Shown: positions 11,501 through 24,915, counted from the stretch's first letter. The stretch is DNA of 64,000 bases from Strigops habroptila (GCF_004027225.2 NC_044277.2:67852400-67916399); one strand, 5' to 3'. Notes: generated by a model from the sequence alone, not told the origin. Numbers and translations are program-made.

Positions 11501-14500
11501 TGCAGGGAGGAGAAATATCCCCCGACTGGCCTGTCTTGCCCAGCCTGGCCCCATTCAAGGAGCACTATGGGGACCCTCATGCTCACTGTGCTGCTTTGCC
11601 TCATCTTAATTTACAGGGATACTCTATTTCCTGACTACTGGAAGTTCACCCAAGGCTCTTAATGAATGTTTCCGCTGCATCATGACTACTGATAAACATT
11701 CCTCATTAAAGTACTAAATTAATCTCTGCTGAATATATGCGACACAGGCTGAAGCCCACCTCAATCTCCATTAACTGCATTGTTCTTGCAGCCAAGAGAA
11801 ATAAGATTTATTTTAGTCAGTAAAGTGAACAAACACCACCTGTGATCTACTCAGGAAGCTGACCTGAGCTAGAAGGTGACATTTTTACTGTTCCTTTTTG
11901 ACTATAATCAAGGCTAATGGTGCATGGATTATTATGCTCCCAGCAAAGCAGTCTTTTTCAGTCAAAAATGAGTTTTTTGTCAATTAAATTCTCAGTGAAA
12001 CAAAACCACGTGCACCATACATATAATAATTCAATTTAGAAAACATACTGAAAGAAAGGAGCTTTAAAGAATGGTGCTGTAAATGACAGATACGAAATAA
12101 GGATTTTTTTGTGGCTTGACTGAATTGCCACTTTTGTTTGCATGCTCTACATAGTGATCACAGACTGAATCAGCCTGCAAATATGAACAGCCCCTTTGCT
12201 TTCCAAGCAACTCACTGGCTGAAGTAACTTATATAGTGCCTGTCTGTATGGAGCTCTGACAATAAGTTCACGTTTTGAAGAGGGATGGAGAAACTCAGTG
12301 AGCTACGTGGGACTTTCAAAGCATAAACAGAGCTCAAATGAGGACAAGGATAGTTCTTTATTACATCTCTTTGTCACAGTTAATGCAACTCCTGGAAAAT
12401 TCAGAGCCTGCAAGAGTGCAGGCTTTTTCCATACATGCTGCAAAGCACGTTTTCTCCAGCAAAGTCAAACAGTATGTGCCAAGCAGACAATGCCTTCCTA
12501 TTTTGTCCTTCAAGGTGTACTGTGCCCGAGTTCCTGCACATAGCACGCAGTGTTAAAAATATAGTGAGGAATTACATATTAGAGCTTGAATTCTGTTACG
12601 TGCTCTTTGCTAGGACTGACTGAGGATCTGAGCCTTAACAGGGCTCAATAACCTAAGCGCTCATTGAATCAGAGGGCGCTGAGGTTGCTCAGAGAATGGG
12701 GAAGCAGAGAACAGATGAAATCACAAAAGGTTCTGGCATGCTTGGGACAAACTTTCAGATTTTGTGTCCCATACTCAGTCTCCTTCTCTATCACCATCTG
12801 GGAACACAAGATGAAATCAGAGCCCCTATGAAGATTGCTTAGGATGATTGCATCAACTTGTGCTGATCTGTGCAAGAAGCCAGACCAGGTGGGAATCACA
12901 AGCTCCGATTCAGGACCCAAAGGATGCGTACACCTCATGTGAAAGGAAAGGAGAGAGAAAAGAGGCTTTTGAAGGAAGACTTTAGGTCTGTTCAGGACTA
13001 AGCTTTGGTCCATTATTTGAAGCAAATCTCATGAAGCAGATTAATTATAGACAGCAAGACTAATGCCATAATGATTATTACTGTCAAAGGCACCTAACTC
13101 CTTCAGATTCCCTTGAAAATCCCTGTGCTGATGTATGTTGCACTGACAGAGTGCAGTAAGAGCTCTGACTAGCACAGGAAGAAAAAGCTCCCACAATTTT
13201 CACGCTTCATCTATGGTTTCCATAGCAGATTTGGCAACATCTTAAACCTTCCTCAGCCCTATACCTATTATCAGTTGCGTTATGTTACAGTGCTGCATTT
13301 TAATTGCTGTGTTTTCTGAGACAGAGGGAGCTGAATTTAAATATATCTCAAGCACCAGCAGTGATATTTAGCACAGCTACCGTAATTAAGTATTCAGCCT
13401 TCACCAACAAATAAACTTCTCACTTGAGCAAATGGGTTCTCTGAAAAACACCTGAATGTTTGACAAAATTCCATTTTCTGTTATTTTAATATCATTAGGA
13501 GGCCTTGGCTTTCTTGATTGGCTGGGTGTGCATCTAAACTGCCAAGAAATTACCCATTTTCGATCACAGCTCTTTTCCTTTTACGAATGCAGACATTGAC
13601 AGCTCTAACAAAGATGCTCAGCTAGGAAGCTTTTTCTCCTGTAAGAGAAATGAAATATTGCTGAGTTAAAACCACTAATTACAGTTTAGAATAACAATAC
13701 TTCCTGGAAAAAAAAATAAAAATTAAACTACACTTAACTGCTGGGGGCTTTTTTCTTTAAACTAGGGGTTTGACTACAGTCTGATGGCTAACTACTTGCA
13801 AAAATCTTCCCAATTGCTACAGTCTAGCTGGTAGATTCCAGAGCAAAAAAACCACCCCTCTCCCACAGTAGAGACATATTTTTATGTTGAATCATTTGCT
13901 TTGTATTTCCAGTGCAAAACTTAACGTATGCGATAGGAAGCAAGGAACTTTAATAAAGATCACTTCAAAAAAAATAACCCAAGTACATCCTTCACATACA
14001 GTATTTTAGAAAGATCTTGGAATTTTTACTAGCCCATATGGGATACTTTAGAAAGGGGGAAATCACTATGTAAAATGCTTAGACTGGAATAAACTGATGC
14101 AACTGCAGAGATTTATGCCCAGACCTCCTCTCTTCTATATAAGTGTTTTCTCATGAAGTGTTGTCCCTTCCAAGGTCTTCCACTGTGATCAGGAAGTTTT
14201 TCTCACTCCCTTTTCACTCAGAAAATATCTGAACATGTCTTGTATGTGAGAATACTGGGAGACAGAGCTTCTTTAGCAAGAATATTCAAATTATCAGGTT
14301 TTGTGCTCCTGGGATTGAAAGAGATGTTGGAGGTAGAGATGCGCACACACAGAGATGCAACAACTGGGCTATTCAGCCCAATGGGAATTATCAGGGCGAT
14401 GGATGGCACCAGAGCATCAGTCTCCTGGGTTATTTTGCTGCTTCTTTCTGCTGACTTGCACCAAAGATCGGGAGGACAAATGGAACAGCGTAAATGGCAT

Positions 14501-15791
14501 TGAAAACTAAGCCAAGAGTACTGACCCAGAAGGCCATTTTCTGAATGAAAGCACTCTCATTTAAATGACAGCAACACCAAGTGTGCAGGAAAAACTGAGC
14601 GTGATAAGAGAAGTGAAGATAAGAATATTTATTCACCTTTCTTATAACTACCTGTTTATTTTTCCCATGGGAAATAGCAATCTAAAATGGACTACAAACC
14701 CACAATATTTATCAGGGAAGGGAATCTGCAAAAAAAAAATCTGTCTTGTGATGATCCAAGGACCAGCTCCTGCTATTCTTAATCCCTTGAGCAGAGCTTC
14801 GTTTTGTGTGCATTGCCACTGAAATCAATGAACACAGAATGGGTCAAAGTCTGAATAATCACAGACAGTCTGGAAACATAGTCTAAATTATTCAAATCTT
14901 ACCCCAGAATTTAACTGTGTTTATTGCCACACAAGGAGACACGTCTTTGCAGCTTCCTCAAATATGTTAAAATGGAAGGACCAGAATTAGAACATTTAAA
15001 ATCACCCATATTATTTTAACAACTCAAATTAAAAATTCAGAGTCCTCTTCTGAGTGTTTCAGTGGCACACACATTTTTTTAATAGAGACATTCAAAACGT
15101 TATATCCCAGTATATCCAGCCTAATGCAGTATTAAAGAGGAAGATTTCAGTTGAGTATACTTTAATACTTTATTAGATGGCACACGCTGGCATGCAATGT
15201 TATAAACACGTGGCAAAGTTAAGCCAAAACAAAGAAATCGTGTTGCAGCTCCTACTCAAGCTGAGGCTCACCCTGAAGTCAGCTGATAAAGAAGTGAAAA
15301 ATTTGTCCCAGTGGGAAAAAAAAAAAAATCAATTGTAACCATACGCATATTTTCTCCTCAAAATGTGTGAGGCTACTTAATCCTATTTCTACTGAAAGCT
15401 CACACCTACAACTGCTGAAGTACAGAAGCAAAACTGCTGAATTTCAAAAAGGCAGATCATGAGATACTTGCAAACCATTTAGTGTTTAATTCAGTGATTC
15501 TAGTTGAATTTGCAGGAAGAAACCAAAAGACCAATGCCAGTGACATTGTAAGCACAGTAACTTTTACTACCTGAATGAGATCTTTCAATCTGCATTCAAA
15601 AATTGGCAGAAATCTGACATCTCTGGATCTAGCAGAAAGCTTCAATGGCTAATCCCAAGTATCACGTTCATGCCTGAGTCTGCTTCTCTCAGATGATCAG
15701 TGAAGTCCCATGCCTGTACCCGTCTCTCACTCTCTCTGTACACCTCTTTCATGTTGGTTTCTTCTACTTGTCTCAGATTCGGTTGAAAAGA
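5593..15791. other. Intergenic desert upstream (plus sense) of mir-187
   Basis: Ten kilobases without a recognised exon, RNA gene or clear transposon. Seen here: a pyrimidine-rich tract at about 10,970-11,035, AT-rich blocks around 8,230-8,470 and 13,360-13,500, and an A-run near 15,317. On the minus strand this region lies downstream of mir-187, so it could include the 3' part of the primary miRNA transcript. Open frames are short overlapping shadows. Confidence 0.5.
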
Positions 15792-15870
15792 TGTGCCCCT
15801 CTGGCTGCAACACAAGACACGAGGGTTCAGAAAAGCTCCCATGTCCTGTGTTGTAGCCGGAGGTCTCACA
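15792..15870 (-). ncRNA. MIR187: microRNA mir-187 precursor hairpin
   Basis: On the minus strand this segment folds into a long stem. The 5' arm reads GGCTACAACACAGGACATGGG (RNA 5p; plus coordinates 15,838-15,858). The 3' arm carries miR-187-3p (plus coordinates 15,801-15,822), with seed CGTGTCT followed by TGTGTTGCAGCC. The 3p arm matches the vertebrate miRNA as I know it; only the loop and outer stem differ from human. The lower stem closes with TGTG/CACA. The mature product loads into Argonaute and represses target mRNAs in the cytoplasm. Human MIR187 is also on the strand opposite C18orf21 and upstream of it, as here (about 43 kb away). Promoter and host transcript are not visible; transcription would start at coordinates above 15,870. 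Confidence 0.96.
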
Positions 15871-16349
15871 ATAGTTTAGAGCAAACCCTCTGGAATGCAG
15901 GCTCCTTTCGCAGGCAGAGCTCTTTTCCTGCACTTTTGAATTCAACCTACGTGTCAATCTGCGAAAAAGAAGGGGAGAAGAATGGAAATCAGGTGCTTGT
16001 GGACAGCATGCAGATAACACTGTGTGCTACTGCTACTGTCAACATTGCAAATGGAAAAACGACCCAAGTAGCTGCCAAAGTGGGGCAGAAAGGTCAAGTT
16101 CAGAGCTGTAGTTAAAAGCTGCCATTCGCTTGACCTCGACAAAGACACACCAGCTCACAGCGGTTTGAATTAACCCTACTGCCTTTTCAGCATGATCTCC
16201 AGAACTTGAAGACTGAAAGCATTTCTTTGGCAAGTTTGCCAGCACCTAATCTTTCAATGGCAGATAAAGCTAAGCAAATAATTAGCAACTAATCATGTAT
16301 AAAAAATTTCTGCCTTTTGTTTCTTGTTTGCAAATTGCCCTTACACAGA
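15871..16349. other. Flank of mir-187, putative primary transcript region on minus
   Basis: This lies 5' of the hairpin on the minus strand, so pri-mir-187 should cross it, but no exon, splice site or promoter can be assigned. The plus-strand frame at 15,693-16,115 runs antisense through the hairpin and is not a gene. Confidence 0.35.
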
Positions 16350-16545
16350 TCACAACATTTCCAAATTTGTTATGCAGAATTATTTATGAATGCCTTCATA
16401 ATTAATAATTCCAGGTCTGCAGATCACTCCTAAGGAGTTGTGAACATTTGCAAATCGCACTGCATTTCTTAATTATATAAACCAGGTAAAACTTATTCCT
16501 GATGAGGTTAGTTGTCTAATTAACTGACACTGCGGTCAAGAAAGC
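16350..16545. promoter_or_regulatory. Homeodomain-core cluster, candidate conserved element
   Basis: AT-rich block with TAATTAAT near 16,400 and TAATTAAC at 16,517-16,524, spaced around mixed-composition sequence. It lies about 0.5 kb on the 5' side of mir-187 in its own orientation. The pattern is compatible with a conserved enhancer near the miRNA, but there is no alignment here to show conservation. Confidence 0.2.
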
Positions 16546-16682
16546 ACTTTTGGTAAGCATTCAAACTTTAGAATTTAAAATGAGCCCTATTGAGAATAGT
16601 TCCTGCTAACAAATCTCCATGCCAAAGATTCACAGAAAACAAGGCCTAGAAATGGTTCAGAAAGTTAAATTGAAATTCACTT

Positions 16683-17183
16683 ATGAATCCAAGTGGATAT
16701 TCACAGGACAGCATGTTTTTTTACTGTTTGCTCAACTCAAGTCATAAATTAATGCTAATGAAAATATTCAGAGCTGTTGTTGGATATCTTACAAGCACAG
16801 TATTTACTTGTATATGTTCTTTTCCTTCTGGACTTACAATTCATCCCCAACTGAAATGCTTTGAGAGGCAGAGCCTGAAAAGACTTTTATATATATACAT
16901 AAATGTCAGTCCAGCACTGTACATTGCTGTGCATTACAATAAAGATCAGCAATTTGGAACCAGGTATACAAGACAGATTATTGCTATCTCTGTTCAAAAT
17001 ATCTTTGGCAGATTTATTGCTTTTTTGTTCCTGACTCTCTACATATCACTTTTATGCTGTTTCTACTTTGTTTGCTACTTTTGCTTCTCCAAACAAACTC
17101 AAAGAAGTGGAAGGGATCATGAGGTCTACTTAGCTGCTGTTTTTATGAAGATGACCCACAGAATGCCTGTTCAGACACCGTGA
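16683..17183 (+). other. 166-codon open frame, not recognised, probably non-coding
   Basis: One of the longest open frames outside the CpG island. The predicted product is hydrophobic with a stretch of I, L, F, C and Y around residues 105-135, as AT-rich DNA often gives. I see no family motif, no splice context and no GC shift. It lies on the strand opposite mir-187. Most likely a chance frame. Confidence 0.12.
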
Positions 17184-20142
17184 TGATAAGTACTTCCATT
17201 AATAGAATTTGGTAAATTATATAAGCGGTTTGCTCTAAAATGTTGAACTTCTTTTCAAAAGATTTTTAATTTTTTTTTTTTTTTACTTTCCTATCTACTT
17301 CAAATAAAACACACAGCTATCAGCTTTGCTCATTTCTAGACTTATCTTGCAAGGAATAAAGTACATTTGACCAGTCCCAGCTCATATTAGGCAAACGACA
17401 AAGTTATGAATTAAAAGATCTCTCCATACAAGCACATCAAAAGGAATGCTCTCAGTATTCTGCACAATAACATGGCTCTTAAAGTTGTCTAATGATCAGT
17501 GCAACAACAGTTTTCAGCCATCAGTCTGCAACTTGAAGGACCTCCAAATCATTATGCGTATGTGTTGAGAGTTTTGCTATAAATTATACAGTTTATATAG
17601 AAATTAGTTATTTCTAGCCACCTGCCTTTCTTATCTCAGCTGCACAGCAAAAAAAACCCAACCACTTTTACATTCAGCATGAAAAAAAATCATGCCAAGT
17701 TCCATCTGTCTTACCAATTCCCTGAACTGTGCCTGTATAGGCACTAAAAGGAAATCAAAACACAGCGTACTAGAAACTTGGGACCCAGAATTAATCTGCT
17801 TTTTACAGAAAAAATATGTTCAAATAAAGCTAAAAGATTCACTGCATCCCTATTACAGCAAGGAAATTCGAGGTTTGAGCTGAAATTGCATCCTTAAAGA
17901 TTTGCTGATGCCCTGTGGAAAAAGCATGAAAATAATTTGGGTTAGAGCAGATTCTGCTTAATTAGTCTATATTTCCTTCTTTTGTGTCTCCTTGGTTGTG
18001 TTCACTAAAGGCTTTTCCAAGAGGAGTTACTCTGAGTTCAGAAGCCTCTCTGGAACAGTCTCATTGTCTGTTCCATGTGACGTCCCAAATAGGAAGCAGG
18101 ATGCATTCACACTCCAGCCTGCTCTATATAATGCATCCTTTTACCTGCTTTATACTACCAACAGGGGTAAGTTGATTTATGGATAAATGGGAAACCTGCT
18201 CACTCCTCAGGATTCATTTCCCTAGTCTGACCATACAATCATCTTTCACTCCATGGTTATAAACTTTGACTCATGAATGAATACTGATGGGATGGAGGGT
18301 GAGGGAGAGCTTTGCAAATCACCTCTTGGGTGGCATTTCACTCCCCTCTTCCCTGATGCGAGTGGGAAGCTGGTATAGCAAGCTGCAGTGAATGATCATT
18401 GAAATTTAGCCTCTCAGCCGAGCTAGTCAGTGTAATCTTCACAGTGAGAAAAATCAGTGGCAATATCATTAGCCAGACAGTCATTACTTCTACGTTTTGC
18501 ATAAGGAACAAGAACGGATATAATGTGCTCATATGACTACAGACGTGTACTGTAGTCCTTCCACACCCAGCCATCAAATCGAACTCTAAACTGGAGGTCT
18601 GAGAGGAATTCTGATTTCCACCACCAAACTCACCCTTAAAATCTGGTGGTGGGGCTGGACCCAAAATGGGAAGAGGGTCATTTTCCAGTTCCAGAAATAC
18701 ATCACAGGGATACTGAAGCCACAGAATGTGAACTTGAATTCTAACCAGGGTGATTTGTCCTCATCTTGCAGCCATTAAATGTAAACTAGCTCTTTCCTTT
18801 AGATCTGGATGCTGCCTTCTCTGCCCATTACTATTGTTAGTTAAGGGACGTATTTCTTGCCATTGCTGGAATCAGTTTTGTTTCTCAGCCCCCACTCTTT
18901 GTTACAATTTTTGAGTTTGTGATAAATACCCTTTTGTTCTTCTAATTAAATTTCACATCTGTTCCATACCAGTTCACCTTATTCTTTGGACGGACAGTCT
19001 TGCTGGGGCACACTAAAAAATTCAGTCATTTTATACAAAAATAAATGTGAGAATGTGTTATAATTTACCTAACCACTGTGAATTAATTTGGTGTTTAAGG
19101 TGACACTATACTAATTACATATTAGCACATTAATGTAGCTGCAGGCTCTAATCATTTCCCTTTGAATGAACAGTGCACACTTCCAGCAAAGTCCTCAAGA
19201 ACTGTTCTGGAATGCAAGAAAGCAATAATCAATTCTCTTGTTGCTGCTACTTCAGTAATAAAACAAAGAATTGCCTAACTTTATTTTTAAGAACATCAAT
19301 CTCTATTATTAGTAAAACATTTGTGACAAACTCTGCCCCTGCATGAACACAAACTCTTGTTGTACTCAATAGGTACACATCAGCTCAGGCAGAATTTGGC
19401 TTTCGGTGACCTTATGGTCTCCATGAGCCCAGTCTTCTAACCTGTACTCACTGTGAGATCTCCCTCATTCCAGGTTCCAAAGCCTTATAACCATGCAATC
19501 TGGGATGAGGCATCTGCAGCACATGTGGCAGTTCTCCTTGGCACGGTCACGCACAAACACTTATCAATGGTGACCGTTAAACTTCAACTAGCATAATCTG
19601 AGAAAGTAAAAGGAAGGCATTTACTTTTAAACATGGAGGGCTTTATACGATATTTTCTGAATTAAAGACTGTGATTTAAAATAATCCTGTAAATTGAAAA
19701 TCTATTTCTGATGTGGCTGAAGGGGGCCTTCTAGACCTAACAGTCTTAAATATAGATTTTAAATCAATATGAGTAGTTTTGGAGCATTACCGTTCAAGGA
19801 TTTTGTGCCACCACTGTTAAAGCATTATTAATTCATGCTCTTATCTTTCTCATTTCATAAAGTGTAAGGGTTTTTTTCGTGCAAGTCTATTAATGTAGGA
19901 ACTATAATCCATCTTTTTCTATTTCACCTTGGTATTGTCTCCACAGATCAAAGTTAGATTATAACACAGAGTGAATTTCATAAATTATTTTGAATGATTT
20001 TATAGAAAAAAAAAAAAGAGGAAAAAATGCAGGTTAAAGTCAGAAGCACATCACACATCACACAATTTACCAAGAAGCAGTCAAGACTGCTTGAGGTAAT
20101 CTGTTAAAACTCAGCAATAAAAAGTTTGTTTAATTTCTTAAG
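17184..20142. other. Intergenic, no gene recognised
   Basis: AT-rich sequence with a T-run near 17,270-17,284. A homeodomain-core-rich stretch lies around 19,080-19,150. No transposon boundary, exon or RNA gene was identified. Confidence 0.5.
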
Positions 20143-20340
20143 ATGGCAGATGTCATAAAAAAAGAGGCTGATGCAAAAATAAAGCCTCCAGAGTCTGGCA
20201 GTTCTGTTCGGATGTCAATAAAAGATAATGTAACCTGTCAAATTTGCAAGCATGTTTTATCCAACCATCGCACTCTACCTTCACCACTCAAGCATTACCT
20301 TCCAAGAAACATCCGCATCTGCCTGATTATCCTGAAGTAA
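20143..20340 (+). pseudogene. Possible relic of a BED-type zinc finger (hAT transposase or ZBED-like)
   Basis: A 65-codon frame begins ATGGCAGATG in a reasonable start context. It carries C-Q-I-C (Cys codons 20,236-20,238 and 20,245-20,247), then a VLSN-like segment, then SPLKH (His codon 20,293-20,295). That order resembles a BED finger: CxxC, a small-residue loop, then LKH and a second His. In another frame, codons 20,304-20,315 read K-K-H-P, the usual end of a BED finger, suggesting a frameshift of decay. No transposase core follows in the next kilobase. BED fingers occur in hAT transposases and in genes derived from them. The match is short and could be chance. Confidence 0.3.
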
Positions 20341-23105
20341 TTCTGATGAAGAGAGCAGGTTGCAAATTAAAAGCGTCTTTCTCTTCCTAGTTTTCTCTCT
20401 CTCCCCCCACCTCACTCTTTAATTCTTCATTTTTTACAGTTCAGGTAATTTTTTTCTTGAAAGGTTAAGGAGCTAGCAATTATTTCAATGGCTCTTGCAG
20501 CTTTAGGGTGTCTCATCTGGCCTTTATTTTAAGGAGCTTCCTTCCCTTCGTGCTTCATACTAGGTATCTCTCATTGAACACTCCGGTTACTCTAGAGTTG
20601 CAGTACAGTGTTAACTTGGGAGATACTGAGCCTTGTTCCTACTAGAGCATACAAACCGTGCTATGGAGGATGGCCTGCAGTTGCCATGGATGGATTGTCA
20701 TGGTTTACACTCCGTTGAGCTGATGTTCCAGACAAAATGCTAAAGGCTACTGCTGGCTTTATGCTGATTTAGATGTATTCCCTTCTGGGAAAGATTTTTA
20801 CTTTCCTGTATCCATTATGATTTTCCAAACATTTTGTCTTCTGTTAAGCCAGCCTTCCCATTAGTTCACACATCGTGACTTTGCAAAGTTTTGGAGGTTG
20901 CTTGACTATTTCCATTGTATATGTTCAGGCCTGGAAAGAGGCCCAAAAAAAAGCCCACAGTCTCAACAAATCGAGCGTTTATTTTGAGGCTTCTGCTGAC
21001 GGCCCTCATCACTGAACTGAGAAAGTTTGCATCATATCCCCATGATATCTCTTTGTGTTGTTATGCTTGATGGATTCAATCATCCTGGCCACTGTGTTTG
21101 TGGAAAATCTGTCCAAATTCTGCCTCAACCTCCAAAGAAAGTCTGAAAGTCAAAAGCTGTCTTACTTGCTTTCCAGCTGCACAGCAAACATGCATAAAAT
21201 GCATGAATCAGTCAAGATCACAGCCATTTCAGGAGTCCAGAAGGGCAGAGCTTTGGGTCAAGGTAAAAATGTTTGTGCTAGTGATTCTCCAGCAACAGTA
21301 TTTAGCAAACCTGTCCCTATGCAAGCATTCCTCCCTTAGGCAGAGCTGTTTTATGCTGTGAGGGGGCTGCAGTTCATTATCCAACAGCTCAGGTAGCACA
21401 GAGAAGGCCCATGTCCACAGACAAAACCAAAACTGAGCCAAGCATTATTTCCTAATCAAAAAGTATCTCTTTCCTAAATCAAGGAAAAGAGAGGGGAAGC
21501 GGGCCCAGCATTTCCACTCACTGCAGAAGATCCTGCCAAACTGATGGCAGGATGAGAGTTTGGGAGAAGGGCTGTCACTACAAGCTCTGTCTTGTCAGGC
21601 AGTGTTGTCCTGCCATGGGCTTGTTCTGCATGGCCATGCCCTCCTTGCTGGGAAGCCACCAGCATGTGCCTGCTGCCATATGTGCGCACCCCCCGCCATG
21701 GGGATGCTGTGGCTTGCAGGGTTCAGGCTCCTTTGCCTCCCAGTTCCTGCAGCGTAAGGATGCACAAGAAGACTGCCATTGTCATTATGACAGGCCATAA
21801 TTTTTTTCTCACTTCTTACTCAGCTGTGACTTGAGCTGTCCTTCTCCCACAGAAATGTGCTTGTGTAACAGCACCCATGTCCTGCTTATGTGCAGGACTT
21901 ATGTCTTTCCACTGCTTTCTGGGTACCAACTTACAAAGCCAAGTTATGCAGTCACTTACTAAAACCAACCTAATTCATTAAACAAAATAGGACTGAGGAA
22001 AGGCATGTGGCTATAACCATGGACTGATGTAAAAGTCTCATCTAGTGGCACTCTTCAGTGACACAGCAACCCTCAGACAAACGTCTCCACATGACAACTC
22101 TGGAGACATGCCACTGAATATTGCTTCCTTGAGATCTGGGCACCTATTACAGACATTTTATGTCTGGGACTGCTGCTGCTCACTAGCTTACCTATGCTTA
22201 TACAGACAGTGTGGGGCAGAATCAGCAGCAAAAATACGATTTTAAAGCTGGGACTGAACAGGCATCTGCTGAGAGATGTAAAAATCTTCTGCAGGTTTTG
22301 AGCTGGTGTCCAGAGGGAACCACAAAATAGGGTTGGACACAGCATGCCTGGCGTGCTACACTAACGCACAACAATGAGCCTCCCAGGTACTATCAGCCCC
22401 ATGCAGCACTTGCCACATAGCTCCTCCCAGCCAGCCCCCAGAACCGAAGCACAAGTAACGCCTGTAAACTTCACCTCCCCAGGAACTGATTTTCATATTC
22501 ACTGTTAAGCCCCTGTCAGCGTTGTCTGTGGTATGTAATTGAAACATGGTGAATAATGGAGCCGATGATGGATTTAGAGATGTTCTAAATTTGCCGGTCT
22601 GTAGGTGGTTTTGTCCACTGCTACTTCCTTCCAGTACTAAGCACTGACTGCTTCCAGAATTAAAAACTCTATATGAAAAAATTGTTCCCACAGCACAACT
22701 GACAGAAATTTGAAATGATATAATAATAATGTACAGTCCATTTGCTGTCTAATGTATGTGTGGGATTGAATAGCTCTTTGCGATACATTCCCTTCTTGCT
22801 AAATTACTCTAACTTCAAACTGAATTAAAGTAGTTAGTTGCCACTACACCATTGAACTTTGATAGCTGGATCCATTCCAAAACTTGGAACTGCAGATGCT
22901 TTTCTTGCAGAAATGCACAAATAAGGGAAAAAGATAAGATTAAAAAAAAAAAAAAAAAAGAAATCTTACTCCATTCTCTAAGCTCTGCTTCGTTCACCAG
23001 TCTGGAAAGTGCAATTAGAACTGCGGAATGTGTATCAGCTGGAAATGTCCCACCAAGGAGGGGATCTGTTGCGTACGTGTTCCCAGCCTCTTATTCCACT
23101 GCAGG
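20341..23105. other. Intergenic, no gene recognised
   Basis: Ordinary sequence, with a GC-richer block at about 21,480-21,760 that gives several overlapping short open frames but no recognisable protein. An 18-base A-run lies at 22,942-22,959. Confidence 0.5.
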
Positions 23106-23212
23106 AGAATCATAGAATCATAGAATAGTTAGGATTGGAAAAGACCTTAAGATCATCTAGTCCCAACCCCCCTTCCATGGGCAGGGATGCCTCACCCTAG
23201 ACCTGTCCAACC
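23106..23212 (-). mobile_element. CR1 LINE 3' end (5'-truncated)
   Basis: Read on plus, it begins AGAATCATAGAATCATAGAAT, the reverse complement of the CR1 3' terminal repeat. The reverse complements of the GGTTGGAACTAGATGATCTT-type and CCCATGG-type CR1 tail segments follow. Only about 107 bases remain, which is typical 5' truncation. Orientation is minus. Gives strong support for an avian genome. Confidence 0.9.
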
Positions 23213-24759
23213 TATAGTACAGCTACATCTCAGATTGTGGCTGTGTGTTTATCCATGTACCAATCAATACAATTAAGAACAAAATCCCTGCTGGTAATTT
23301 TTGCTTACACAATGACTTCCCAGCAATGCCATGGCAAACCCCTGCGGATATCTGCTACCAAATTCAGTGCAACAGCATCTAACACCATTAGCTCACGTCC
23401 TTCTGTTTTCCATTCGTGCCAGCCATGCTGAACTGTGTGGGAATATAACAAGTTATGGAACATATAAAATTATATTAAATTATTACACCATACAAGTATT
23501 GCACCTGGAATCCTACCCACAGGGCACACATTAGCTCTAGACTGGTTGCTGCTTAGGCATGTTAGGCTGTAACTGGTACTAAGTCATGCACTCAGGCATA
23601 GCCATTTACTAACGTGTCTACAGTTGACTACAGTACTTGCTTTTGAAGGGGTCCCACTGTACCATGTTGGTGAAGGGTCAAAGTCAGTAGGAAATTGCAC
23701 TGAACATGACTGACACCTGTCTGCTCAGCACAGACCTCCTGTTTTATTGCATTTCCTTGGTAGTGAAGGATGTAGGCAGACACAGCCTGATGAAACCAGC
23801 TACCAGAGAATCATCCTGCTGTATTCTCCATGTCTTTGATTACTCTTTAATTCAATGAAATTTTTGTGCAAAATCCTTCTGACTCTGAATGAGCACAAGT
23901 ATGTCCATTCCAGTTCTTAAAAACATAAAAGACTATGTTACCATCCCGTCCATTGATGCCCTTCTGTTATGCAGCCCTCTCGGAGAACAAATGCACTCAC
24001 TTAAGGAAGGAATAACATTCAAGGCATTTTCTGAAGTTCATACTATTGAAGTAGAGTATTTGAACCCCTCATATACTTCAATGACTATTCTTGCAGCTAG
24101 CTGCGAAAGAAGAAGAGACATGCAAAATAGTAAGTAACTAGTCTGAGGTCACAGAGACTGTGCCTACAGTGTCTGGCAAGGGAAGCATCAAAGCTTAAAT
24201 ATTCCCAAAACTAAATATATCCTCTGTAGAGGGGTGAGCCTGAAAGCACATTTGCTGGTACAGCTGGGAAATGCCCTCCAGAGCATGTGCCCTAGCAAGA
24301 CCAGCACATTAGTGTGCGGGTTTCACAGCCTGCTGCCTGCCGCCAAGACAGCCGCATGGAAGGAAGTGAAGAGGAGGCAAAGGGCATCACCCTCGCACCT
24401 ACTCTATAGACAGCCTTTTCAAAGCGCTGCAGATCAGATAGATCAAAGACACTGAACTTGTTCTCCTGTATATCATTTAATGCTTTCCCCATTTCCCAGA
24501 GTCAAAGGTGCTTTGAGTGGAAAACCTCAAATTTTGGGCAATTTGGGGGCATCATGTTCAATATTGGGAATGAAATGAACAGAACACAAGGTTCCCAAAG
24601 ATAGCCATGGAAGTGCAAATGGGAAAAGGGAAACAGAAAACAAAGGAATCAAGTCTCTATACATTCCTTAAGGGAATCATTCAGTAGTATAGTTTTTGGT
24701 AGTTACAGGTGCCACCAGCTCTTCTGCAGTGTCGTTAATAAAAACCAGCTGCAACAAAA
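23213..24759. other. Intergenic, no gene recognised
   Basis: No exon, RNA or transposon recognised. The frame at 23,889-24,137 has no known motif. Confidence 0.5.
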
Positions 24760-24915
24760 AATACTTTGGTTGGACTTTGTATTTAAGTTAATTAAAATGG
24801 CTTAAATTAATCAGGATCATTCATTTACAGAGAATGAATGTGCCATCTGTGTAAAGTGTCTTGGAATAAATCTAGATTAGAGCGTGTGGTCTGATTTTAA
24901 TTTAAGTGAATCAGC
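24760..24915. promoter_or_regulatory. AT-rich homeodomain-core cluster, candidate conserved element
   Basis: Contains the palindrome TTAATTAA (24,788-24,795) plus further AATTAA cores to about 24,915. It is a candidate regulatory element by composition only. Confidence 0.2.

Noticed and set aside
15693..16115. 140-codon plus-strand frame across mir-187
   Set aside because: It runs antisense through the miRNA hairpin and has no recognisable protein motif.
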